NCBI RefSeq assembly: GCF_009674625.1
Contig: NZ_WKJQ01000001.1
Span: 2,480,001 to 2,544,000, forward strand
DNA length: 64,000 bases
Direction: 5' to 3'
Source: Haloferax marinum
Lineage (GTDB): Archaea > Halobacteriota > Halobacteria > Halobacteriales > Haloferacaceae
This document shows, in pieces, positions 42,876-51,563 of this stretch (positions within the stretch are counted from its first letter, which is position 1; each line of letters opens with the position of its first letter). The position numbers and the translations under genes were made by a program. The notes beneath the pieces were generated by a model. The model did not search any database and had not been told where the DNA came from. It worked only from the letters and a program-made list of their open reading frames with translations.

Positions 42876-44261
42876 TCAGTCGTTCGAGAGTTGCTCGACG
42901 ACACGACGTGGGGCGTCCTCGTCGACGACGTCGTGGTCGCCCTCGGAGCGCCCGTCTTCGGCGTCGTCCGTCATCGCCGGTGCCGACTTCAGTTCGTCCG
43001 GCAGCGAGTAGTCGTCGAATCCGGGGTCGAACAGCTGCATCGCAGTCTGGATGGTCGTCCAGTCGTCGTCGCCGGCGGCGTCGCGCAAACTCTTCGTCGG
43101 CGCAGAGAGCAGTTGCCCGATGAGTGCGTCTGCGAGGGATTCGACCGTCTCACGCTGTTCGTCGGTCAGGTCGCCCTGTGCTTCCAACTTCGAGATGGCC
43201 GTCGAAACCTCGCGGCGCTTGACGAGTTCTGCCGCCTCGTACATCGAGGAGATAGCCTCGTCGGCCCGCTTGCGTTTGTAGGAGGCCAGTAGGCGGTCGA
43301 ACTCTTCGTCTATCATCGCTTCGACCTGTTTGGCCGCCTGTTCGCGCTGGGCCGCCGTTCGGTCGGTGACCGTCTCCAAGTCGTCGATATCGTGGACAGA
43401 GACGCCGTCGAACTCGTCGGCCGCCGGGTCGATGTCGCGTGGTTGGGCGATGTCGATGAGCATCGTCTCGCCCGCGGTTTCGAGATGTGTCGTTCCGACG
43501 ACGTAGTTCGGACTGCTCGTCGCGGTGATGACGAGGTCCGCGTTCACGAGCAACTCGGTGATGTCGTCGAGTCCGGCGGCGTCGTCGATGCCGGGCACCT
43601 CACGGGAGAGATGCGCTGCGTGGGCGACGGTCCGATTCACGACGACGAGTTCGGAGACGTCCACAGACGCGAGCGCCTTCGCGGCGAGCGTCCCCATCTC
43701 GCCCGCGCCGACGACGAGGGCGCGTGCCTCCTCGATAGGGTGGTCGAGTTTGGCGCGAGCGAGTCTGACGGCGGCGCTTCCGAGCGAGACTGCACCTTCG
43801 TTTATCGCCGTCTCGTTGCGGGCACGCTCGCCGACGTGGATGGCTTTCATCAGTGCGTCTTCGAGCATCGAGCCGATGCTCCCGGTGTCGTGGGCCGCCT
43901 CGACGGCGGTCTTGAGTTGACCGAGAATCTGGTCTTCGCCGAGGACGAGCGATTCGAGACCCGCCGCCACGCGCATCAGGTGGCGAAGGCTCTCTTCGTG
44001 GTCCATGTGTCGAACGCTCCCGTCTCGAACGTCGGGCGCGAAATCCGCCAGTGCGCGGCGTCCGTCGGCGGCGTCGTCGGTGACGACGTACGCCTCCGCC
44101 CGGTTACACGTCTGCAACGAGAACGCTTCTGTGACACCGTCTCGCTCGCGGAGTCGGGCGACGACGGTCTCGACGTCGTCGCTCGATGCGGATTCTATCT
44201 CCTGAACGCTCGCCCGGTCGTGGGCGACGCTCACACCAGAGATGACACCCGCGCTTCTCAT
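42876..44261 (-). CDS. hemA: Glutamyl-tRNA reductase HemA
   Basis: 461 residues. It reduces glutamyl-tRNA to glutamate-1-semialdehyde, the first committed step of tetrapyrrole synthesis. The catalytic Cys52 is in FSLQTCNRAEAY, and the NADPH site is VVGAGEMG near residue 190. The C-terminal dimerisation domain ends in an acidic tail of about 30 residues. The hemA start overlaps the sirC stop by four bases (ATGA at 44258-44261), so hemA is third in an ahbAB-sirC-hemA operon. Confidence 0.97.
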   Translation of the reverse strand: MRSAGVISGVSVAHDRASVQEIESASSDDVETVVARLRERDGVTEAFSLQTCNRAEAYVVTDDAADGRRALADFAPDVRDGSVRHMDHEESLRHLMRVAAGLESLVLGEDQILGQLKTAVEAAHDTGSIGSMLEDALMKAIHVGERARNETAINEGAVSLGSAAVRLARAKLDHPIEEARALVVGAGEMGTLAAKALASVDVSELVVVNRTVAHAAHLSREVPGIDDAAGLDDITELLVNADLVITATSSPNYVVGTTHLETAGETMLIDIAQPRDIDPAADEFDGVSVHDIDDLETVTDRTAAQREQAAKQVEAMIDEEFDRLLASYKRKRADEAISSMYEAAELVKRREVSTAISKLEAQGDLTDEQRETVESLADALIGQLLSAPTKSLRDAAGDDDWTTIQTAMQLFDPGFDDYSLPDELKSAPAMTDDAEDGRSEGDHDVVDEDAPRRVVEQLSND

Positions 44262-44902
44262 GAATTACCCCGCTGTTCTGTAATCACGCGCGCTGCCTCT
44301 CGTCGGGGGTTTGCATCCGCACTACGTAAAGCCTTCCAAACTGCTGGGTCTCGGACGACGGCACGAATCGCCGCACGGCGTTCGGCCGGCGGTCGGCCAG
44401 ACTCTTTGAGTTCAGTTCGGAGGTCGGCGGTCAGGTCGGCCATCGCTCCTGCGCCGTCGAGTTCGGCCTCGATGCGCTCACGGAGGTACTTCGAGAGCGC
44501 CGGACTCGCGCCGCCGGTCGTGACGGCAACGGACACAGTTCCGTCGTCCACGGTGGCGGGAACGACGACGCTTCCCGCGTCGCGGTCGCCGCTCTCGTCC
44601 GCCCGATTGACCAGTACGCCTCGGGCTTGGGCCGCGGCGACGACAGCGTCGTTCACGTCGCTATCGTTCGTCGCCGCCACGACGAGCACAGGGTCGAATC
44701 GCTCGACCCAGTCGGCGACGTCGTCGGGTTCGGGGGCGGCACGGACCAGTTCGGACTCGCCGAACTCCCGGTCTGCGAACTCGGGACTCACGACGACGGT
44801 TCGCGTCTCGCGGGCGAACCGCCGTGCCTTCCGTGCCCCGACGGGACCGCCCCCAAACACGAGGACCGTCTCGCCGGACAGGTCGTGAACTAGTGGAACC
44901 AT
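44258..44902 (-). CDS. Precorrin-2 dehydrogenase (SirC-like)
   Basis: 214 residues with a Rossmann start VLVFGGGPVGARKA (GGGPVG at 17-22) and the helical dimerisation part typical of SirC/Met8. It oxidises precorrin-2 to sirohydrochlorin using NAD; a ferrochelatase domain-type function is uncertain. It lies between ahbAB (gap one base) and hemA (four-base overlap). Confidence 0.93.
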   Translation of the reverse strand: MVPLVHDLSGETVLVFGGGPVGARKARRFARETRTVVVSPEFADREFGESELVRAAPEPDDVADWVERFDPVLVVAATNDSDVNDAVVAAAQARGVLVNRADESGDRDAGSVVVPATVDDGTVSVAVTTGGASPALSKYLRERIEAELDGAGAMADLTADLRTELKESGRPPAERRAAIRAVVRDPAVWKALRSADANPRREAARVITEQRGNS

Positions 44903-44903
44903 C

Positions 44904-45965
44904 TCACTCTGTGTGTGCGTCTGCTCGCTCGTCCAGTCGGATTCCAGTCTTCTTCAAGATTCGCGTCGAAAACAGCGAATCCCAGTCGTCGTCGTCCACA
45001 TCCCAGTACTCGCTCATGACCTCGCGGACACGCTCGATTCGAGCGTCGCTCTCTTCTTTCGACCGGCCGTGGGTCATCGCGAAGAAGTTGTACGGCCACA
45101 CGCCCTCGTGCCGTGGTCGGCGATAACAGTGGGTGACGAAGTCGAGTGCGGCGATTTTCGGGCCGACGTCCATCACGATGTCGTCGGGGATGTTCCAGAC
45201 GGTCATGCCGTTTTCCGAGTAGCCGAGGGCGTAGTGGTTCGGGATGACGCCGACGCGACGCACCTTCCCCTCGAGATTGAACCGCTTGATGGTCTCGACG
45301 ACCCACGCGGTCTCCTGCCCGAGTGCCTCGGCCACGTCGGCGTAGGGCGTCTCCGTTATCGGAAGCCCACCCTGTATCTCCAAGACGAGGTCACGTTCGT
45401 CGGGCGTGAGTAGTCGTTCGCCCGACGGTTCGACGTCTGGGCCGAGGTGCGAGAGGTCGAGGTCGCCGTCCGAGACGGGGCTGTCGAGGAGGAACTTCGC
45501 ACCGACGTGGAACTCGTGGATTTTGGGCATGTTGTACGTCGGTTGCCCGGTCTCGTCTTCTATCGCCGCGAGCACTTCGTCTACACGTGACTCTGTGGCG
45601 ACAGAGACGACGAACCACATGTTGAGGTGTGGATGTTCGCGCTCGTAGTTGTGTGCGACTTCCCGGTGTGCGTTCACCTGTTCTGCGACCTCGTCGAAGC
45701 GCTCAGGTGGCGCGTGCATGGCGACGAGCGTCGCCGTGCCACCGATTTCTTCTGCGTTGACGAGTGCACCGAACCGTGAGAGTGTTCCCTCTTCGTCGAG
45801 GCTCCGAACACGTTCACAGAGTTCCGACGCCGTCACGTCCACGCCGCGTTCCCGGAGCGCGGCAGCAGCAGGTTCGAACGGACGTTCGACGACGGGAAAC
45901 CCGCCCTGAAAGGCGTTGACGATGGCGCGGTCGAGACGAGAGAAGTCCGCGTCCGCCTGTATCAT
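44904..45965 (-). CDS. Fused siroheme decarboxylase AhbA-AhbB
   Basis: 353 residues in two homologous Lrp/AsnC-like halves: residues 8-165 and about 184-345. Each half has a winged-helix start (RLDRAIVNAFQGGFP and ERDLVLEIQGGLP), a beta-alpha-beta domain (a HPHLNMWFVVSV segment and an RRPRHEGVWPYNFFAM segment) and a C-terminal K-x-G end. In bacteria and other archaea AhbA and AhbB are separate proteins that form a heterodimer converting siroheme to didecarboxysiroheme. Here both are one chain. First gene of the haem operon. A second copy lies at the left edge of the window. Confidence 0.92.
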   Translation of the reverse strand: MIQADADFSRLDRAIVNAFQGGFPVVERPFEPAAAALRERGVDVTASELCERVRSLDEEGTLSRFGALVNAEEIGGTATLVAMHAPPERFDEVAEQVNAHREVAHNYEREHPHLNMWFVVSVATESRVDEVLAAIEDETGQPTYNMPKIHEFHVGAKFLLDSPVSDGDLDLSHLGPDVEPSGERLLTPDERDLVLEIQGGLPITETPYADVAEALGQETAWVVETIKRFNLEGKVRRVGVIPNHYALGYSENGMTVWNIPDDIVMDVGPKIAALDFVTHCYRRPRHEGVWPYNFFAMTHGRSKEESDARIERVREVMSEYWDVDDDDWDSLFSTRILKKTGIRLDERADAHTE

Positions 45966-46104
45966 GGGCGTGAGTCAGGATGCGAAGGCAATAAGCACCT
46001 CGCTTGTTCTCGCTCCGAGAACGCACTGGTGTCGGCCATCGAAAGACCCGAACGTCGGTGATTCGAGCAGTGTGCCGCGTCGGATAGGTGGAGAAAAAGA
46101 CCGT

Positions 46105-46503
46105 TCAGGGAACGGGCGTGACTTTCTCGACGTTGTCGAGTGCTTCGAGGTCTGCGACGATGGCGTCGTGGTCGGCGGTCGCCTCGTAGTAGAACACGAG
46201 GTCGAACGTGCCGTCACGGACGAGTTGCTGACACTCCCAGACGAACTCGTCGTCGTCGACGCTGAGTCCCTGGAACTGGTTCGACGAGAAGTCCGTGTCG
46301 TCGTTGCCGGCGTAAATCCACGCGTCTCCTTTCCCGGCGTGGTCGGCGATGATTTCGTTTATCGCCACCGTCATCTCCTGCATCTCGAGGTCCTCACGAC
46401 CGCTGAGGTCCGTGTGAACGATAGCGCCGACTAGCTCGATGTCGCCCGGTTCGAGCAGTGCGAGCGTTCGCTGGTAGAGGTCGTCGTCGATGGTCTCGCT
46501 CAT
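46105..46503 (-). CDS. Conserved haloarchaeal protein (DUF5778-like), unknown function
   Basis: 132 residues from ATG 46503 (in-frame upstream codons are unlikely). It starts MSETIDDDLYQRTLALLEPG, is acidic and alpha/beta, and has no membrane helix. I recall a haloarchaeal DUF5778 family with a very similar start; the number is tentative. A stand-alone gene divergent from the cis-prenyltransferase. Confidence 0.75.
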   Translation of the reverse strand: MSETIDDDLYQRTLALLEPGDIELVGAIVHTDLSGREDLEMQEMTVAINEIIADHAGKGDAWIYAGNDDTDFSSNQFQGLSVDDDEFVWECQQLVRDGTFDLVFYYEATADHDAIVADLEALDNVEKVTPVP

Positions 46504-46714
46504 GTCCACACCTTCTCGGCGAAGTACAAACGGATGGCGATTCGTCTGTGGGATTCCAGGCACACTCGTTTCCCTCGTTCACTCCCGCGACGACTTTCGA
46601 CTCGCATTGCTCGTGGGGAACCGGTTCACACCGGCTCGGTCGGGTCGACACGGCGGCGACCCGCACCGATACGAACCCACAAGACACATAGGCTGTCCAT
46701 GCCACCCACGATAC

Positions 46715-47644
46715 ATGTTCGGGTGGTTCCGCCGTGGGTTCAGACGCGCCTACGAGCGTGTGCTCCGCCGCGAGATTGGCGAGGGGCCGACACACGTCGC
46801 AATCATCCAAGACGGGAACCGCCGCTACGCGAAAAAGCGCGGCGACGACGCGCCCGACGGCCACCGTGCGGGTGCGCAGACGACCGAGAACGTCCTCGAA
46901 TGGTGTGAAGAACTCGGCATCGAGGAGTTGACGCTCTACGCCTTTTCCACCGAGAACTTCGAGCGCCCGCCTCACGAGCGAGAACCGCTGTTCGACCTCT
47001 TCGAGAACAAACTGTACGAGTTCGCCGACGCCGAACGCGTCCACGAACGAGAAGTCGCCGTCCGCGCGATTGGCGAGGTGGATATGCTCCCGGAGCGTGT
47101 CCGCGACGCCATCGACTACGCCGAATCGGAGACCGCCGACTACGACACGTTCACACTCAACATCGCCCTCGCGTACGGCGGCCGAGCGGAACTCCTCAGC
47201 GCCGCCCGTGACGTCTGTCGCGAAGTCCACAGTGGCGACCTCTCGCCCGAGGACGTCGACGTCGAAGCGGTCGACTCCCACCTCTCTCGACAACCCGTCC
47301 GCGACGTAGACCTCATCATCCGCACCGGCGGCGACGAGCGAACCTCGAACTTCCTGCCGTGGCACGCCAACGGCAACGAAGCGGCCGTCTACTTCTGTGC
47401 GCCCTACTGGCCGGAGTTCTCGAAGATAGACCTGCTTCGCGGGATTCGAACCTACGAGTCACGCGAGAAATCGTGGCAACGGACGCGAACCGAGCGGGCC
47501 GTCGCCCTCGTCCGCGCCGTCGCAGAAGTCGAGTTCGAAGACGCGAGAACTGTCGCCGGCCGACTCCGTGAACAACTGCCGTCGTCGGGTGCCGACGAAG
47601 TCTCCGCCGAGTTGGCGAAGCGGACCGACGAGACGGCGGACTGA
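46715..47644 (+). CDS. uppS: cis-Prenyltransferase (undecaprenyl-type diphosphate synthase), canonical copy
   Basis: 309 residues from ATG 46715. The catalytic motif HVAIIQDGNRR holds the key Asp33, Asn35 and Arg36; YAFSTENFERP follows, and the C-terminal signature RTGGDERTSNFLPWHANGNE is complete. It makes long-chain polyprenyl diphosphate, the precursor of the dolichyl carrier used for glycosylation in archaea. The reading frame also continues upstream to 46490, but this part has no similarity to the family. Divergent from the DUF5778-like gene. Confidence 0.95.
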   Translation: MFGWFRRGFRRAYERVLRREIGEGPTHVAIIQDGNRRYAKKRGDDAPDGHRAGAQTTENVLEWCEELGIEELTLYAFSTENFERPPHEREPLFDLFENKLYEFADAERVHEREVAVRAIGEVDMLPERVRDAIDYAESETADYDTFTLNIALAYGGRAELLSAARDVCREVHSGDLSPEDVDVEAVDSHLSRQPVRDVDLIIRTGGDERTSNFLPWHANGNEAAVYFCAPYWPEFSKIDLLRGIRTYESREKSWQRTRTERAVALVRAVAEVEFEDARTVAGRLREQLPSSGADEVSAELAKRTDETAD

Positions 47645-47667
47645 GGCCAGTACCGCGGTTCTGCGAC

Positions 47668-49008
47668 CTACTCCGACCCTTGTGCAGCGCCGGCGTCGGT
47701 GACGCGACCCAAGAAGAGAATCGCGTCGGTCGGCCGGTCACGAATACAGAACAGGAACGGCCGGTCGAACCGGAGTTCGCCCCACGAGGGTGGTAACGAT
47801 TCCAGCATGACGACGGCCGTCGCCGCCGCCGCTTCGGTTCCATCTTCGTCCACTGACACGAACGACTTGTGGAACACCTCGTCGATGAAGAGGCCGCCCT
47901 GTCCCCCTTCGACCATCCCGCCGAAGTCGGCACCCCCGCCGAACGCGATGGGCATCCCGAGTTCCGAGAGCGCCTTCGACAACTGCACCTCTGTCTCGAA
48001 CTCGAACCGCGGGAACACGAGCGACCCCGTCGCATCGCTCATCTCCTCGAAGATGCCGAACAACTGCGCTGCGGTGAGATTCTGCTCGAACTCTTCGAAG
48101 GTGCCTTCGTCGGGGAGGATGAGCACCATCGACACGTCTTCGCCGATATACGGGAGTTCGACGGCCTGTGCCCCCGGAATCGACGCGTAGTTCACACGGT
48201 CCATCTCCTGGTGCATGAGCGGAACCGTCGATTCGGTCCCGTCCAGCGCGGTAAACGTCCCGTCTTCGGTGTTTTCGGGGTCGAACTTGTGCAACCAACT
48301 CGCCATGAAGTAGATGGCGTTGGTGAGGACGAGCACCGTCTGTGGGGTGATAGAGCCTGCTGGGAGCAGGTCTTCGATTCGGTCTTCGGTCTGGTCGGCG
48401 ACCCAGTCGTTGATTCGCTCGCGTTCGCCATCTGGGTCGCCCGCGAAGTCTGCTTCTCGGAGGCCTGCACCGTAGTGTTCCTCCAGCAGTCCGAGGTAGT
48501 CGTCGGAGAACGGGTAGCCATCTGCTCCCCACAGCGTGTTCGCCACAGACAGTTGGAAGGCGTCGACTTCGGAGTCGTCGACGGGGTCGGTGGCCGTCTG
48601 CCGACTGTCGAGTTCGGCTTGCAGGTCGGCGAAGGCGGAGTGAATCTCCTCGCCCAGCGTGTAGTGGAGCACGTCTTCCATCTGCTGGCGCGTGTCGCCA
48701 CGAGCGCCGGCGTAGGTCATCGCCAGTGCCACCGAGATGCTGTACGGCGAGAGGAACTGGTTACCGCCCGTGTTAGCCGCCAGATGGTTGTGGAGTTCGA
48801 GGGCGAACTCGGCGTTTCCAGCGGCGAGTGCAGCGAGTCGTTCGTCGTCGACACCGGGTTCGCCAGTCGGCGGTTCGTCGGTCGGTGTGTCTGTGGAGGG
48901 CGGTGCTGTCGTGTCCGTCTCGGACGGGGGGTCCTCGGTGCCCGTGCATCCGGCCACCGTTGCGGCGGCGAGTGCACCCGAGAGCGCGAGCAGTTCGCGA
49001 CGGTTCAT
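47668..49008 (-). CDS. Serpin, predicted Tat lipoprotein
   Basis: 446 residues from ATG 49008. The N-terminus has a twin-arginine signal with lipobox (MNRRELLALSGALAAATVAGC; the Cys is the lipidated residue 21) and a Thr/Pro/Asp-rich linker of about 30 residues. The rest is a full serpin fold: FLSPYSISVALAMTYAGA near residue 85, the FHKSFVSVDEDGTEAAAAT hinge and the PFLFCIRD end. Counting from the hinge, P1 is about a Ser or Leu, suiting subtilisin- or chymotrypsin-like proteases such as haloarchaeal halolysins. It probably sits outside the cell membrane and protects surface proteins. Confidence 0.93.
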   Translation of the reverse strand: MNRRELLALSGALAAATVAGCTGTEDPPSETDTTAPPSTDTPTDEPPTGEPGVDDERLAALAAGNAEFALELHNHLAANTGGNQFLSPYSISVALAMTYAGARGDTRQQMEDVLHYTLGEEIHSAFADLQAELDSRQTATDPVDDSEVDAFQLSVANTLWGADGYPFSDDYLGLLEEHYGAGLREADFAGDPDGERERINDWVADQTEDRIEDLLPAGSITPQTVLVLTNAIYFMASWLHKFDPENTEDGTFTALDGTESTVPLMHQEMDRVNYASIPGAQAVELPYIGEDVSMVLILPDEGTFEEFEQNLTAAQLFGIFEEMSDATGSLVFPRFEFETEVQLSKALSELGMPIAFGGGADFGGMVEGGQGGLFIDEVFHKSFVSVDEDGTEAAAATAVVMLESLPPSWGELRFDRPFLFCIRDRPTDAILFLGRVTDAGAAQGSE

Positions 49009-49154
49009 GTCGGACGATTCACACAGCGAGGAATAGGTCTTCTGTAGACCCAAGCGGGTCTTTGTGTTATTTTCGCCGCCGCCAGTGAAGTAGAAGAAGC
49101 TGGAGACTCGCTGTCACGAATACGAATAAGAGCTCACCTGGCGTACACGTGGGC

Positions 49155-49343
49155 ATGAACGCCCTGATAAAATTCGTCGGAAGTGCCCTCGTCGCATCCG
49201 TCCTCGCCGCCTTCCTCTCACTCTTCATCTTCCAGATGCCCGTGAGTTCGGCAATCCAGACGGCATTGCTCGCAGCGGTGGTCGCATTCGTCATCGTCTA
49301 CCTGAACACCCGTCAGTCGGACTCACCGACAGAGGCGAGATAG
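49155..49343 (+). CDS. Small two-helix membrane protein
   Basis: 62 residues from ATG 49155 (a GTG two codons upstream also fits). Two hydrophobic helices (about 5-26 and 32-52) and a polar tail (NTRQSDSPTEAR). Composition is haloarchaeal and there is room for its promoter on the divergent side of the serpin gene. No function inferred. Confidence 0.6.
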   Translation: MNALIKFVGSALVASVLAAFLSLFIFQMPVSSAIQTALLAAVVAFVIVYLNTRQSDSPTEAR

Positions 49344-49371
49344 CAGACTGGGTTCCTATCGCCCGAACTTC

Positions 49372-49475
49372 TGTTGCGCCCGAAGGGTGCAACAGCGTTT
49401 GGACGGTGAGCGTCAGCGAACCGTCCAAACCTCCGTGTCGGCATAGCCGCCACGTGATTCGGCCTATCGGCCGAA
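49372..49475. terminator. Three consecutive hairpins between convergent genes
   Basis: Stem 1: TGTTGCGCCC-GAA-GGGTGCAACA (49372-49394, one wobble pair). Stem 2: GTTTGGACGGT/ACCGTCCAAAC, perfect 11 bp with a 12-base loop (49397-49430). Stem 3: TTCGGCC-TATC-GGCCGAA (49458-49475), which contains the stop of the next gene. They can serve both converging transcripts. Confidence 0.6.
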
Positions 49476-50072
49476 CCGCCTCTGTCTGTCCTGATAGTCC
49501 CGCAACGCCCGCAGATAGTCGCGCCGTCTGAAGTCTCGCCAGTTCACGTCGGTAAAGTAGAGTTCTGCGTAGACGGACTGCCAAATCATGAAGTCCGAGA
49601 GTCGCTCGGCACCCGTCTTGACGACGAAGTCGGGTTCGTCGGGAAACACCAGTCGCTCTTCGATGTCGGTGCCGTCGATGTCGTCGGGGTCCAACTCCCC
49701 TGCGTCGACTTCTTCGGCGAGCGACCGAACGACGGCGGCGAACTCGCGTTTTCCGCCGAGACCGATGTTCACCTGGACGGGGGCGTCTGCCGGTTCGGTG
49801 TCACCGGGTTCACGAACGGCGATTTGGTACGGGGTGTCGAGGTCGCGGAGTTCGCGGGAGAGCGTCGGGACGACTGCCTCGTCGAGGACGCTCACCGAGA
49901 CAGTGACGCGTTCGCTCCCGTACTCGAAGGCCCAGCGGATGACGTCTTCGAGCGTGGCGTACGCGCCCTGTTCTAACAGGTCGCGCTCGGTGATGACGAG
50001 TGCGACGTGTTCGGGTGCGTCCGCGTCGTCGAGGCGGAATCGGAGGGCGAGATAGTAGTCGTACAGTCCCAC
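49464..50072 (-). CDS. cis-Prenyltransferase homologue lacking the catalytic motif
   Basis: 202 residues from GTG 50072. It aligns with the canonical enzyme at 46715-47644 over its whole length, but the first motif reads EHVALVITERDLL: the catalytic Asp is Thr28, Asn is Arg30 and Arg is Asp31. The C-terminal part is kept (VKTGAERLSDFMIWQSVYAELYF). This is the picture expected for a non-catalytic partner subunit, as in eukaryotic NgBR-DHDDS. It may be a heteromer with the other copy. The next gene, DUF92, is divergent and starts 178 bases away. Confidence 0.85.
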   Translation of the reverse strand: MGLYDYYLALRFRLDDADAPEHVALVITERDLLEQGAYATLEDVIRWAFEYGSERVTVSVSVLDEAVVPTLSRELRDLDTPYQIAVREPGDTEPADAPVQVNIGLGGKREFAAVVRSLAEEVDAGELDPDDIDGTDIEERLVFPDEPDFVVKTGAERLSDFMIWQSVYAELYFTDVNWRDFRRRDYLRALRDYQDRQRRFGR

Positions 50073-50249
50073 GGGAGTTCGTACTCGCGCCGGGGGCCCT
50101 AACGCTTCGGATTCGACGAGATGGCAATCGATTCGAGGAGATGACCGGATTCGACGAGGCGGCACAGATGTGGAACCCCCGCATTGTGTGGGACCGCGTG
50201 GGTCACCGATGTCGGGAGGGTTAAGTGCGAGTCGGGGATACCGAACGAT

Positions 50250-51563
50250 GTGACTTCCACGCTACGGCGAGCGGGTGGATTCGCGGTCGTCGGGACGTTG
50301 GCCCTCGCGGCCCCCAGTCTCGGTACGGCCGCGTTCGCCCCGTTCGCCGCAGTCGCGCTCTTGGCGGCGTTCGTCATCGACGACGGGCCGCTCTTCGAGT
50401 TATTCGCGCGACCCGGAGACCGCAAGGATGGCCGCCTCAACGGGTTGGCTGGATTCTCCCTTGCGGCGACGGGCTTAGCACTCTTAGCGACGGTTCCGCG
50501 GGCCAGAATGCCGATTACCGTCTTCGTCGCTTCCGTGCTGATACTCGCGTACGGCAACCTCGGGGCGCGACTGGTGGACACTCGTGCCGACGACGAATTC
50601 CTCCGGGCCGCTGGATTCGTCAGCGTCGGCGTTCTCGCCGGCACAGTTGGACAGGCGGCCGTCGTCAGCCTAACCGACGAACCATTCGCACTCTCTCGGT
50701 TCATCTTCATCGCCGCACTCGGTGCGCTCGTCGCCGCACTCTTGCGGTCTGCGCTCTACGAACGTGACGACCCTGTCGTCATGCTCACCGTCGGCATCGC
50801 ACTCTGGGGTGTCGACGGGTTGGTCGGTCCCGTTACTCCTGCACAGACGGGCGTCGCCATCGCGATGACCGTCGCACTCGGCTATGCCGCCTACGCCCTC
50901 GGAACGGCCTCTGTCGCCGGCATGATTACCGGCGTCCTTCTCTTGCTCGTCGCCGTCGGATTCGGCGGGTTCGGGTGGGCTGTCGTCCTCGCTTCGTTCT
51001 TCGGCATCGGCGCACTGGCGACCAAATTCCGGTACGAGCGCAAAGCAGAACGCGGCGTCGCCGAGGACAACGAAGGCGCTCGCGGCACTGGCAACGTTCT
51101 CGGAAACTCGGCCGTCTCACTCCTCGCAGTCGTCGGGTACGCCACCATGGAGACCGTCGGCCAACCACTCGGAAGCGACCTCTTCGTCCTCGCGTTCGCC
51201 GGGTCCGTCGCGGCCGCGATGAGTGACACACTCTCCAGTGAAATCGGAGGGCTGTTCGACAACCCTCGACTCATCACGTCGCTCAAGCCAGTCCCCGCGG
51301 GGACCGACGGAGCGGTCACGTGGCAAGGCGAAGTCGCCGGTGTCGCTGGGGCGGCGCTCGTCGCAGGCAGTGCGATCGTGTTGCTCCCGCTCCCCGACAC
51401 GGCCGCCGCGGTCGCCATCCTCGTCGGCGGCGTCGTCGGGATGACCGTCGATAGTCTCCTCGGTGCGACAGTCGAAGGTGACCGTCTCGGCAATCAGGCG
51501 GTCAACTTCCTCATGACGCTCGGCGGCGCACTGGGTGCTGTGGTCGTCTGGCTTCCGCTGTGA
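50250..51563 (+). CDS. DUF92-family membrane protein
   Basis: 437 residues from GTG 50250, with about ten hydrophobic helices. The DUF92/TMEM19-like C-terminal half has the characteristic DTLSSEIGGLF and TVEGDRLGNQAVNF segments around acidic residues. Plant relatives phosphorylate phytyl phosphate, so a prenyl-phosphate kinase or related activity on isoprenoids is a reasonable guess. Its stop overlaps the next gene. Confidence 0.85.
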   Translation: MTSTLRRAGGFAVVGTLALAAPSLGTAAFAPFAAVALLAAFVIDDGPLFELFARPGDRKDGRLNGLAGFSLAATGLALLATVPRARMPITVFVASVLILAYGNLGARLVDTRADDEFLRAAGFVSVGVLAGTVGQAAVVSLTDEPFALSRFIFIAALGALVAALLRSALYERDDPVVMLTVGIALWGVDGLVGPVTPAQTGVAIAMTVALGYAAYALGTASVAGMITGVLLLLVAVGFGGFGWAVVLASFFGIGALATKFRYERKAERGVAEDNEGARGTGNVLGNSAVSLLAVVGYATMETVGQPLGSDLFVLAFAGSVAAAMSDTLSSEIGGLFDNPRLITSLKPVPAGTDGAVTWQGEVAGVAGAALVAGSAIVLLPLPDTAAAVAILVGGVVGMTVDSLLGATVEGDRLGNQAVNFLMTLGGALGAVVVWLPL

